The notes under the pieces were generated by a model that saw only the letters and a list, made by a program, of their open reading frames with translations, did no database searches and had not been told where the DNA came from. The translations under genes and the position numbers were made by a program. Positions 49,922 to 58,257 of a DNA stretch of 64,000 bases are shown one piece after another; the first letter of the stretch is position 1; each line of letters starts with the position of its first letter. Origin of the DNA: Fredericiella sp963839515 (GTDB lineage Bacteria > Chloroflexota > Anaerolineae > Caldilineales > Caldilineaceae); contig CAWIVN010000015.1 of assembly GCA_963839515.1 (NCBI GenBank), positions 310,001-374,000 of the forward strand. The letters are read 5' to 3'.

Positions 49922-50080
49922 TCACCCCCCGGTGCCGGTCGTATCCGTCATCACGTCCGTAGCCGCCGGCGTGGTCGCTCCGCCGGCTCCCGTATCTGTA
50001 CTGCCTGTTCCGCCAGTACCGCCGGAACAACCTGCGATTACAAAGAGCGCGATAGCTGCTAGTGCCAGTGCAAAACGCAT
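49922..50080 (-). CDS. Small lipoprotein, paralogous to the SodC leader
   Basis: A 52-residue protein with a lipobox signal (MRFALALAAIALFVIAGC) and a Gly/Thr/Asp-rich tail (GTGSTDTGAGG, DVMTDTTGTGG). Its signal peptide and tail resemble the N-terminus of the adjacent SodC lipoprotein, so it probably arose as a partial duplicate. A strong AAGGAGG ribosome site precedes the ATG at 50080. No domain is present. Confidence 0.7.
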   Translation of the reverse strand: MRFALALAAIALFVIAGCSGGTGGTGSTDTGAGGATTPAATDVMTDTTGTGG

Positions 50081-50364
50081 TGTCTACCTCCTTGAAAAGA
50101 ATCTGAGAAGATGGCCGCATGGAAATGCAGGCCTTGAACCAATATCCGTTCGCTACTATGGCGCGAACCGGAGAATGGAGGATGCGGGACGTGCTAGAGC
50201 GTAGACTGTTGCGGCGCTTGGCCATATGCACCGGGGGGGAGCAGCAGGGTATAGTTGCGGTTGTGGTTCCAGGTCCAGTGGTGGAATTCACACTCGCTCC
50301 TGGTACCGGTGTACAATAGCGATTGGAATTTATTGCTGCTTCCCTATCCTGGAACCAAATCGCC

Positions 50365-52092
50365 ATGACAATTGACTATCGTTGGTTGGAGCATTACGAA
50401 CCAGGCGTGGAACACCGCGTCGACGTTCCTGCAGTTTCGGTGCAGCAGTTGCTGGTAAATGCAGCGGCTAAGTTTCCGCACAACACGGCGGTGCGTATGC
50501 CGCTGCGCTATCTGCCGCTGGGCCTGCGTATCGAGGCCAGGCTGCGCTACGACGAGTTGAACTCCTTGAGCGATCGCTTTGCCGCGGCGTTGGCCGCCAT
50601 CGGCGTAGGCAAGGGCAGCCGGGTATCCATCATGCTGCCCAACATGCCGCAGCAGGTGGTGGCCTATTTCGGCGTGCTCAAGGCGGGCGCCATCGTGGTG
50701 AACACCAATCCCACGTATCCGCCGCACGAATTGGAGCCGCTGCTGCGCAATACTGGCGTCGAAACCGTCGTGACGCTCAGCGGCCTCTACGAACGCGTGC
50801 TGCAGATCCAGCCCCAGACGGCCATCAAGAACATCATTCTGACTGATATCCCCGAGATGGTGCCTCGGCCGTGGCGCAACATGGTTGCCAGGCAGGTGCG
50901 CGCCGGTGGGATGATGAAGGACGTGCCGCCGCAAGCGAAGGTGCTGTGGCTGCAGCAGATGATCGCTGCTTCGCCGCCGCAGCCGCCGCCTGTAGCGATC
51001 GACCCGGCCAATGACACGGCCATCTTTCAGTTTACCGGCGGCACGTCGGGGCTGCCTAAGGCAGCCGAGTTGACACACCGCAATATTGTGGCCAATGTCG
51101 AGCAGATTCGGACCTGGGTGCATTTGCTGCAGCCAGGTAAGGAAAAGTTCCTGCTGGCGCTGCCTGCCTTTCATGTGTACGGTATGACCGCCTGCATGTT
51201 GATTTGCACCCGTCTGGCCGGCGAGCTGGTGCTCGCGCCCGATCCGCGCAACACGGCACATATCCTGGAGATCATCGCCCACGAGCGCATCTCGGTTTAC
51301 CCCGCTGTCCCCGCCATGTACATCAGCATCCTCAACCATCCCCAGGTGGCCGACTATAACCTGCGCAGCGTGCGCGTCTGCCTGAGCGGCGGGTCTCCGC
51401 TGCCCGTAGAGGTGGCGCAGAAGTTTGGCGAAGTGACGGGCGGCCGCCTGATCGAGGGCTATGGCATGTCCGAGTCGTCGCCGCTGACGGCCGGCAACCC
51501 GGTGTTTGGCGAAACACGGGCTGGGTCGGTTGGACTGCCCTTCCCCAACACCGAGTTAGCCGTGGTGAGCTTGGAGCCGGACGAGCAGGGGATCTATACC
51601 TTCTTGGACGTTGGCCGGCCAGGCGAACTGGTCGTGCGCGGCCCGCAGGTAATGAAGGGTTACTACAACAACCCTGCAGAGACGCGGCAGGCGATCGACG
51701 CCGCCGGCTGGCTGCATACGGGTGATATCGCCACTATGGACGACGACGGCTATTTCTACATCGTGGACCGCAAGAAGGACCTGATCATTGCCAGCGGCTA
51801 CAACATCGTCCCGCGCGAGGTAGAGGAAGTGCTGTTCATGCACCCCAAGGTGCTGGAAGCGGCAGTGGTGGGCGTGCCCGACCCCAAGCGCGGGGAGACG
51901 GTCAAGGCTGTGGTGGTGCTTAAAGAGGGGCAGGCGGCTACGATCGAGGAGATCCGTGCGTTCTGCAAGGAGCGGCTGGCGCCGTACAAAGTGCCGGTGC
52001 TGGTGGAGTTTGCCGCCGCACTGCCGCGGACACAGGCAGGCAAGGTGCTGCGGCGCCTGTTGGTGGAGGAGGCGCGCCGTGGATCCGCCTAA
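50365..52092 (+). CDS. AMP-binding acyl-CoA ligase (long-chain fatty acid type)
   Basis: A 575-residue adenylate-forming enzyme. The P-loop reads FQFTGGTSGLPKAAELTHRN in place of the usual TSGTTG; GYGMSESSPLTAG, GWLHTGDIATMDDDGYF, DRKKDLIIASGYN and the final catalytic Lys in LPRTQAGKVLRRLL are all present. It should activate a fatty acid as an acyl-adenylate and load CoA. The start MTIDYRWLEHYEPGVEH is typical of long-chain ligases. It is convergent with the anion-channel gene. Confidence 0.94.
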   Translation: MTIDYRWLEHYEPGVEHRVDVPAVSVQQLLVNAAAKFPHNTAVRMPLRYLPLGLRIEARLRYDELNSLSDRFAAALAAIGVGKGSRVSIMLPNMPQQVVAYFGVLKAGAIVVNTNPTYPPHELEPLLRNTGVETVVTLSGLYERVLQIQPQTAIKNIILTDIPEMVPRPWRNMVARQVRAGGMMKDVPPQAKVLWLQQMIAASPPQPPPVAIDPANDTAIFQFTGGTSGLPKAAELTHRNIVANVEQIRTWVHLLQPGKEKFLLALPAFHVYGMTACMLICTRLAGELVLAPDPRNTAHILEIIAHERISVYPAVPAMYISILNHPQVADYNLRSVRVCLSGGSPLPVEVAQKFGEVTGGRLIEGYGMSESSPLTAGNPVFGETRAGSVGLPFPNTELAVVSLEPDEQGIYTFLDVGRPGELVVRGPQVMKGYYNNPAETRQAIDAAGWLHTGDIATMDDDGYFYIVDRKKDLIIASGYNIVPREVEEVLFMHPKVLEAAVVGVPDPKRGETVKAVVVLKEGQAATIEEIRAFCKERLAPYKVPVLVEFAAALPRTQAGKVLRRLLVEEARRGSA

Positions 52093-52114
52093 CCCCACAC
52101 CCTGATTTGTGAGA

Positions 52115-53188
52115 TCAGCGGATTACCTTGAACAGGTGGTGCGCTAGTCCCACGAAGGCTGCGACCCACGCCGCCAGCGCCAGGTAAACAAAGACTTGGG
52201 AAATGGCCATGAGGAACGGCAACTCCAGTGCCTGCGACAGGCGGATGGTGCAGACCGTGTACATGCCAAGCGGAAAGACCATGCTCCAGTACTGTGGGTC
52301 ATAGGCCAGTGGATAGTGTTTGACCAGGTGGCGCCAGGCGCCGAGAATCAGCAGCAACGGGATCCACCAGGTCGCCCCCGCCCAGAAGAACAACGTGTAT
52401 CCCTTGAGAAAAGGTAGCAACTCTCCCAGCAGCGACCAATGGTTGGCGTTGAGGATGAGCGTGCAGCCTGCCAACGTGGTGATTGCGGCCGCCCCCATGT
52501 TGATCCAGTAGGGTGGGGCGAAGCTGGGTCCCGTCAGCGGCAAAAAGGTAAGGCGATAGAAAATCAGTGTGACGACGACAAGGTAAAGCAAGCCACCCAG
52601 CAAGAAGAAGCAAAGCAAGGCGAAGAACGCTGCAGGCGGCGGCGCATCCAGCCCGGAGAGCAGCAGTGTGCCTAGCACGACGAGCGACTGCGTAGCGACG
52701 ACGGCCACCAACCAGGCGCCGTTAAGCCCGGTATCGAGTCCAGGTTTGTTTTCGGCCGTCATGACCGCGGGGAAAAAGCTGTACATCACGAGCAGCCACA
52801 GGCCCAGACCAACGAACCACAGACCCCACCCAATCGGGCGCTGGCCGGTGAGCAGTACTACCTGCGTCCCCAGCACGCACGTACCCGCGATGAGGGTGAA
52901 AAAGCCAGGCCCCCGCGCATGGCTGGCCAGGTCAGCCGCCAGCCGTGAGAAATAGCCGGCAATGCGCCACAGCGTCAACAGCCAAAGCACCACGTAGGCG
53001 GCAACGTTTATTGGCAGCATAACGAGCGCAATCCACGCCATCCCTAGCAGATGTGTCGCAATCGAGACAATGCCCGTGGCCATCACCAGGGCGAAGTAGC
53101 CGGGGAACAGTCCCGCGACGGCTGTGGACAGCCGCCCTTGTTCGCCTGGCTGCGGCTCGACGGGTTGAGCGTCAGTGGTCGAGGCCAT
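52115..53188 (-). CDS. SLAC1/TDT family anion or C4-dicarboxylate transporter
   Basis: A 357-residue protein with ten predicted helices. FPGYFALVMATGIVSIATHL near the N-terminus and PYWINMGAAAITTLAGCTLI, then FFWAGATWWIPLLLILGAWR and YDPQYWSMVFPLGMYTVCTI identify the tellurite-resistance/dicarboxylate transporter (TehA, SLAC1) family. In the context of a nitrate-reductase-like cluster, nitrate or nitrite flux is possible because plant SLAC1 passes such anions; this is inference. It overlaps the DUF6755 gene by 17 bases and is the last gene of the cluster. Confidence 0.92.
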   Translation of the reverse strand: MASTTDAQPVEPQPGEQGRLSTAVAGLFPGYFALVMATGIVSIATHLLGMAWIALVMLPINVAAYVVLWLLTLWRIAGYFSRLAADLASHARGPGFFTLIAGTCVLGTQVVLLTGQRPIGWGLWFVGLGLWLLVMYSFFPAVMTAENKPGLDTGLNGAWLVAVVATQSLVVLGTLLLSGLDAPPPAAFFALLCFFLLGGLLYLVVVTLIFYRLTFLPLTGPSFAPPYWINMGAAAITTLAGCTLILNANHWSLLGELLPFLKGYTLFFWAGATWWIPLLLILGAWRHLVKHYPLAYDPQYWSMVFPLGMYTVCTIRLSQALELPFLMAISQVFVYLALAAWVAAFVGLAHHLFKVIR

Positions 53189-53417
53189 AAAGGTAGCGCA
53201 GCAATCCCAGGTTGAGACCCAGGCAGGCCAGGCTGACGAGCGCTGCCGGCAGCAGGATCGAGGTGTCGCCGCCCAGGTAGGCGTTGACGGTGGCTGTGAA
53301 CAGCCACAGTTGCAGCACGATGATGGTGGCCACCGTCATCAAGATGCCCAGGACGATGGTCAGGCGCTGCGAGCGCGCAAAGTGCGATTGTCTGCGTGCG
53401 TGTCTGAGCGGCGGCAT
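53172..53417 (-). CDS. DUF6755 family small membrane protein
   Basis: An 81-residue protein with two helices (LGILMTVATIIVLQLWLFTA and ILLPAALVSLACLGLNLGLL) and a short YLGGD loop between them, ending in RYLYGLDH. This is the DUF6755 pattern, a family found next to Rieske and molybdoenzyme genes. It starts directly after the Rieske stop and overlaps the transporter gene, so it belongs to the operon. It could help anchor the complex. Confidence 0.8.
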   Translation of the reverse strand: MPPLRHARRQSHFARSQRLTIVLGILMTVATIIVLQLWLFTATVNAYLGGDTSILLPAALVSLACLGLNLGLLRYLYGLDH

Positions 53418-53418
53418 G

Positions 53419-53967
53419 TCACACCGTCCTTTTCTCGATGCCGGTGGCGATCACTTCGCCGTTGCGGATCGCCAGCTGCACCCGTGCCAGGGGGCGCTGT
53501 GGCGGCCCGGAGAGCGGCCGCCCGCTCAGCAGGTCAAAGACGCCTTCATGACAGGGGCAGTGCAGCTCGCCCTTGTCGACCGCCGGCAGCACCGGGCACG
53601 TGAGATGGGTGCACTGCTGTTCGTAGGCGACAAATACCTGCTCGTCCACGCGCACCAGCAGCCGTGCCGGGCTGTTGGGCGGGTATTCAAACAGCAGCGA
53701 GCCGCCGACCGGTACGTCTTCGACGCGGGCGATCACCTGTTCGGGTGGAGCAGCTTCCCGGTTCTGCCATTGGCTGCTGGCCAGCAGAAAAAGGTGTCCG
53801 GCGGCAAAAGCCCCGCTTGTGAGCATCAGGAACTTGGTGAACTCGCGGCGGGTCAGGTATTCGTCCGCCGGCCAGTCGATCGGAAAATCCGTGCGCCAGC
53901 GCGGCTGTTCGGCAGACGGGCGGCCGTCCGGTGGAGTGGAGAGCGAGTCGGCGCTTTGGTCGTCCAT
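53419..53967 (-). CDS. Rieske 2Fe-2S protein with Tat-type anchor
   Basis: A 182-residue protein. After about 35 polar residues comes a twin-arginine signal (LTRREFTKFLMLTSGAFAAG) whose hydrophobic part probably stays as an anchor. The Rieske domain follows, with cluster boxes CTHLTCPV and CPCHEGVFD, giving two Cys and two His ligands. The extra Cys pair of disulfide-type Rieske proteins is absent: the second residues are Leu-Thr and Pro. Placement outside the membrane is predicted. It sits between the 4Fe-4S and DUF6755 genes with short gaps. Confidence 0.94.
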   Translation of the reverse strand: MDDQSADSLSTPPDGRPSAEQPRWRTDFPIDWPADEYLTRREFTKFLMLTSGAFAAGHLFLLASSQWQNREAAPPEQVIARVEDVPVGGSLLFEYPPNSPARLLVRVDEQVFVAYEQQCTHLTCPVLPAVDKGELHCPCHEGVFDLLSGRPLSGPPQRPLARVQLAIRNGEVIATGIEKRTV

Positions 53968-53980
53968 AATGTGTTGTCTC

Positions 53981-54655
53981 CTAAACAACCGGTTCAACGT
54001 ACAAATTTGCCAACAACATGTCGTCGGCAGATTCGGCGGCAGCTTGTGTGGTGGGGGCGTCGTGCAGTGCTGCGGTAACGTCAAAGACCATGTCCACCAG
54101 GTCCACAAGGCTCACGTGCACGGGGCGCGGCGCCATCATGTTGACCTTGGTGGTGATGCGCTGGTTGCCGAATTGGAAGCTGTTGACCGGCTGTGAACGC
54201 GGGCGCAGCCGCTCGATCTCCTCGCGCGTGCCGTAGAAAAGCGCCTGGCTGGGGCAGACCGAGGCGCACATCGGCTTCTGCCCCACCGAGGTGCGGTCGT
54301 AGCACATATCGCATTTCATCATCAGCGCCGAGGCGCTGTTCATCTTGGGGATGCCAAAGGGACAGGCCAGGACGCAGTTGTTGCAGGCGATACAGCGCGG
54401 CTTGCGCGCCGTCTGCACCACGCCGTCCGCCGTGCGTTTGATGGCGTCGGCCGGGCAGACCTCGGCACAGGTGGGCGAGTCGCAGTGCATGCAGACGACC
54501 GGCACTGTCTGCGTCGAGACGTTGCGATCGATATAGTCCAGCTGGATCATCGATTGCCCTTTGTGCGTGTCGCACTCGGTGCAGGCCTGTACGCAGGCCT
54601 GGCAGCCAATGCAGCGGCTGGGGTCGATAAAGAATTCCTTGGGGCTTGTCTGCAT
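53981..54655 (-). CDS. Four-cluster 4Fe-4S ferredoxin subunit
   Basis: A 224-residue iron-sulfur protein with the DMSO/nitrate reductase beta-subunit pattern: CIGCQACVQACTECD, CMHCDSPTCAEVCP, CIACNNCVLACPFG and CDMCYDRTSVGQKPMCASVC. Four 4Fe-4S clusters are expected. The last 70 residues are specific and end in ADDMLLANLYVEPVV. It should carry electrons between the molybdoenzyme and the Rieske or cytochrome-like partners. The start at 54655 follows AGGAA; it begins 22 bases after the molybdoenzyme stop. Confidence 0.95.
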   Translation of the reverse strand: MQTSPKEFFIDPSRCIGCQACVQACTECDTHKGQSMIQLDYIDRNVSTQTVPVVCMHCDSPTCAEVCPADAIKRTADGVVQTARKPRCIACNNCVLACPFGIPKMNSASALMMKCDMCYDRTSVGQKPMCASVCPSQALFYGTREEIERLRPRSQPVNSFQFGNQRITTKVNMMAPRPVHVSLVDLVDMVFDVTAALHDAPTTQAAAESADDMLLANLYVEPVV

Positions 54656-54677
54656 GCTTGTTCCTGCTTCCAGTCTT

Positions 54678-56942
54678 CTACGCGGCCGACCCCGGCTTGC
54701 CGTGGCGTTCCGTTGCTTGGCGTTCGGCTTCCTCGGGCGTGGCCCTGCGCACGCGTACGGCGCACACCTTGTACTCGGGGATCTTTGAGATCGGGTCTTG
54801 GGCGGCAATAGTAACGCGGTTGATCGCGCGCATCCCCGGCCAGTGATACGGCACGAAAATCGTGTCTGGGCGGATGGTCTTGACCACCATCGCGCGCAAG
54901 GTGATGCTGCCGCGCCGCGATTCGACAGTGATCCACTCGCGGTCGGCGATGCCTAGTTGCTCGGCCAGCGACGGGTGCATCTCGATACGCGGCTCCGGGT
55001 AGTTGTCGAGCAGCGGCCCGATACGCCGCGTCTGCTCGCCCGACAAGAACTGGCTGACGACGCGGCCGGTGGTCAAGATGATCGGGTATTCCGCATCCAC
55101 GTCTTCGGCCGGCGGCGCATACTCGGCCACATGAAAACGTGCCCTGCCGTCAGGAAAGTAGAACGGCCCTGCGCCTTGGGCGATGGGGTTCCAGGAACCC
55201 GGTTCGAACAGGCGCGGCGTGCCCGGGTGGTCCTCGCTCGGACAGGGCCAGAAGACGCCCATCTGCCGCTCGATCTTCTCATAGGTAATGCCGTAGTAGT
55301 CGGCCACGCCGCCCTTGGAGGCCAGGCGCAGCTCCTCGAAAATCTCGCGCGGGCTCGCAAAGGTCATGCCTTTTTGCCTGCCTAGCGCATGGGCAATGTC
55401 CTGGATTATTCGCCAGTCCTGGCGGGCGTCGCCGGGTGGGTCGACGGCCTTGTTGATCTTGATCACCCGCCCCTCGACCTGCGTGACTACGCCCTCGTCC
55501 TCCTCATGCAACGAGCCGGGCAGCACGACGTCGGCGTAGCGGGCGCTCTCGTTGAGAAAGAAGTCGATGGCGACGTAGAAGTCCAGCTTTTCGAGCTGGG
55601 TGCGAACAAATTCGTTGTCGGGCAGCGAGACGAGCGGGTTAAAGCAGATCGAGAGCAATCCCTTGATCTCCCCCCGATCGATACAGCGGAAGATCTCATA
55701 GGCATCCACGCCGTTCTCCGGCAGGTCGGCGGGGTCCATACCCCACACTCCTGCCACGTAGGCGCGGTGCTCGGGGTTGGCCAGGTCACGCCACCCGGGC
55801 AGCTGGTCGCACTTCTGCCCGTGCTCGCGCCCGCCTTGGCCGTTGCCTTGGCCGGTGATAGTGGCATAGCCGCAGTTGGGCTTGCCGATGCGCCCCGAGG
55901 CCAGCACCATGTCGATGGCCCCCAGCACGTTTTGCACGCCCTTGATCTGGTGCTCGATGCCGCGCGCATGCATGAGAAAACTGGTGTGCGCTGTGCCCCA
56001 CCACTCGGCGGCCTGGCGGATAGCCTTTTCGGCGATGCCCGTGACCTGGGCCGTGCGCGCCGGCGTCCACTGCTGGACGTGCTCGGCCATCTTGTCAAAG
56101 CCGATCGTATAGTTGTTGATAAAGTCGTGGTCCAACCAGTCGTTGGCAACCATCAGGTGCAGAATGCCGTTAAAGAGCGCCACATCGCGCCCAGGCTTGA
56201 TCGGCAGAAAGAGGTCGCAGGTGCGGGCAATGGGCGTGACGCGCGGGTCCACCACAATAATCTTGGCGCCGTTCTCGCGTGCCTGCCAGACATAATCGGT
56301 CGTGATCGGGTGGCAGTCGGCGATGTTGGCTCCACTGATCCAGACCACCTGCGCACCCAGGATGTCGACCCACGGGTTGGCGGCGCGATCGATGCCAAAC
56401 GCCCGCCTGTTAGCGGCTCCGGCGCTGACCATGCACAGGCGGCCGTTGTAGTCGATATTAGAGGTGCGCAGCGTCATATGGGCGAACTTACCCATCAAGT
56501 AGGCTTTTTCGGTGGTGAGGCTGGCCCCGCTGAGCACGGCAAAGGCATTGCGCCCGTGCGCGGTTTGGATGCGCTCGATGGCCTCTGCCACACGACGAAT
56601 GGCATCCTCGTATACCATCGGCCGGAAACCACCCGGCGACGCAGGGTCGCGCTCGTAGGCGTGCAGCAGGCGGTCGGGGTGCGCTCCCTGCAAATAGCGT
56701 TTGACGCCCTTGGGACAAAGCTTGCCCTGGTTGAAGGGGAACTCATACCAGGGCTCAAAGCCGATGACGACGTTGTCCTTGACCTTGAGCTGGATGCCGC
56801 ACTGCTGGCCGCAAAAGCAGCAGTGCGTCTTGACCAAGTTGTCGGGCTCCACGCCGGTGTCCAGGCGTACGCCGGCTGTGTAGACGGGTGTGGGGCCAAA
56901 CGGATCGGCGATTGGGGTTCGGACAGACGAAGCGACTGTCAT
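54678..56942 (-). CDS. Molybdopterin oxidoreductase, nitrate reductase-like catalytic subunit
   Basis: A 754-residue MopB enzyme. Near the N-terminus, HCCFCGQQCGIQLKV and KLCPKGV hold a 4Fe-4S cluster. The Mo ligand is Cys in DYNGRLCMVSAGAANRRAFG, as in Nap/Nas-type nitrate reductases. GANIADCHPIT, GQGNGQGGREHG and the C-terminal molydopterin-dinucleotide domain (TTGRVVSQFLSGEQTRR, VPYHWPGMRAINRVT) follow. There is no Tat signal, so it is predicted cytoplasmic. Nitrate is the best guess; formate or other oxyanion substrates are not excluded. It heads the Fe-S genes and follows the cytochrome-like gene. Confidence 0.93.
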   Translation of the reverse strand: MTVASSVRTPIADPFGPTPVYTAGVRLDTGVEPDNLVKTHCCFCGQQCGIQLKVKDNVVIGFEPWYEFPFNQGKLCPKGVKRYLQGAHPDRLLHAYERDPASPGGFRPMVYEDAIRRVAEAIERIQTAHGRNAFAVLSGASLTTEKAYLMGKFAHMTLRTSNIDYNGRLCMVSAGAANRRAFGIDRAANPWVDILGAQVVWISGANIADCHPITTDYVWQARENGAKIIVVDPRVTPIARTCDLFLPIKPGRDVALFNGILHLMVANDWLDHDFINNYTIGFDKMAEHVQQWTPARTAQVTGIAEKAIRQAAEWWGTAHTSFLMHARGIEHQIKGVQNVLGAIDMVLASGRIGKPNCGYATITGQGNGQGGREHGQKCDQLPGWRDLANPEHRAYVAGVWGMDPADLPENGVDAYEIFRCIDRGEIKGLLSICFNPLVSLPDNEFVRTQLEKLDFYVAIDFFLNESARYADVVLPGSLHEEDEGVVTQVEGRVIKINKAVDPPGDARQDWRIIQDIAHALGRQKGMTFASPREIFEELRLASKGGVADYYGITYEKIERQMGVFWPCPSEDHPGTPRLFEPGSWNPIAQGAGPFYFPDGRARFHVAEYAPPAEDVDAEYPIILTTGRVVSQFLSGEQTRRIGPLLDNYPEPRIEMHPSLAEQLGIADREWITVESRRGSITLRAMVVKTIRPDTIFVPYHWPGMRAINRVTIAAQDPISKIPEYKVCAVRVRRATPEEAERQATERHGKPGSAA

Positions 56943-56966
56943 GGGTGTTCCTTGCTATGGGCAATT

Positions 56967-58136
56967 CTATGGATGGTAGTTGCTGGCGTCTTCATGGCCG
57001 AGTGGCCCTTCGCCCGTACCTGAATTGACATAAACAGGCGTTGTGGGTCTGTAGCCATCGGCGTTGGCGCCATCTGCCCCTTGGGCAACAGGCCACCCAC
57101 GGGCGGTCTGCAGCAGGCTGGCCTGGGCCAGGGCGAGCGATGCGCGGCGGCAGGGCGGGCAGATCCACTGGTAATGTTCCACGGGGCTGCCGGGCATCTC
57201 GTACGAGTAGCCCAGCGCCTTCTCGGTGTAGATGAGATCGTTGACGTGGAGCAGCGAAGTGAACGGCTGGCCGCAGCGGCGGCAGCGCGCCGGCTCGCCG
57301 TGCTCGCCTACTTCCTTGTAGAACCGTACGCCGATCTGGGCTGGGCGTTGGAAGATATGGAAGAACTTGCCAAAAGGCAGCCACAGGAAGGTGACGATGA
57401 CCGTCACGGCGTGAAAGATGGCAATAAACTCGTAGGCATAGCCGCTGAGCCAGGTATAGCTGGCGGTGAGCATGAGCCCGCTGATGCTGACGGCAAACAG
57501 CAGGATGAGTGGCAGAAAATCCTCGGTGAAGATCTGGACGGCGGCGGCGCTCTCGTCACGCATACGGCGGCGCATGGCCAGCATCACCCCGGCGATGACG
57601 AGAAAGGCCGACCAGACCAGGCCATGAAACATCAGAAAGCCGGGCAGCGAGTCGACCGGGAAAGTAAAGGCGCGGAAGCCGAAGACAAAGGCTGTGTAGT
57701 TTTCGAGGTCACCGGAAGGCGACTCGAAGTGCAGCCAGCCAAACACGAGTGGAAAGGTAATGGCAATGGCCAGGATGCAGCCCCACATGATGAGCAGATG
57801 GGCGATGCCGCGCAGCCGGCTGCGGCGGAGAATAAAGCGGTTGCCAAGGATGTCGCCAAAAACATAGCGCACCCATGCCACCAGGTTGCGCCCGAAATGA
57901 TTCGGCGCAAAGAAGGTCTGCCAGCCTCGTTTCCAGTAAATCGCCGTGGGCGGGCGCTGCAGCCACATGGAGTAGCGGTAGGTCAGGCCGAATGTAGCAA
58001 ACAGGACTGACGTGGTGTAGGCGACCAGGGCGGCGTCGAAGTGAGCCAGCCGCCGCGACCCCAGCACGATCAGGACGGCGAGAGCAATTGTGACGGCGAA
58101 ACCCCAGGCCGCAGCTTTAATAACTTCTCTGGGCAT
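56967..58136 (-). CDS. Cytochrome-b-like membrane protein with C-terminal CxxC pairs
   Basis: A 389-residue membrane protein with about seven helices and several His in helices (GIAHLLIMWGCILAIAI, FLMFHGLVWSAFLVIAG, AIFHAVTVIVTFLWLPFG) able to bind heme b, like NarI/DsrM-type quinol-side subunits. After the helices, a cytoplasmic segment has CRRCGQP and, about 50 residues later, CPPCRR, a zinc-ribbon or rubredoxin-like arrangement. It lies between the NDH-2 and molybdoenzyme genes. A role in passing electrons between quinol and the molybdoenzyme is inferred. Confidence 0.75.
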   Translation of the reverse strand: MPREVIKAAAWGFAVTIALAVLIVLGSRRLAHFDAALVAYTTSVLFATFGLTYRYSMWLQRPPTAIYWKRGWQTFFAPNHFGRNLVAWVRYVFGDILGNRFILRRSRLRGIAHLLIMWGCILAIAITFPLVFGWLHFESPSGDLENYTAFVFGFRAFTFPVDSLPGFLMFHGLVWSAFLVIAGVMLAMRRRMRDESAAAVQIFTEDFLPLILLFAVSISGLMLTASYTWLSGYAYEFIAIFHAVTVIVTFLWLPFGKFFHIFQRPAQIGVRFYKEVGEHGEPARCRRCGQPFTSLLHVNDLIYTEKALGYSYEMPGSPVEHYQWICPPCRRASLALAQASLLQTARGWPVAQGADGANADGYRPTTPVYVNSGTGEGPLGHEDASNYHP

Positions 58137-58257
58137 GATAGTGCCTTACGGAATTGAGAGTATGTGTAAGCACTGTGATCGTAGCACGTTGGAAACATGC
58201 AATTGGTAGACCTGGATCGGCAGGGTAGGTACAAAGCAGAGGTACAGATGGTGCGGA

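Noticed and set aside
50119..50319. 66-codon rightward frame upstream of the acyl-CoA ligase
   Set aside because: No ribosome site and no recognisable fold; position in a promoter region suggests chance.
55389..57023. Long rightward open frame of 544 codons
   Set aside because: It is the antisense shadow of the molybdopterin oxidoreductase gene, which has complete motifs on the other strand.
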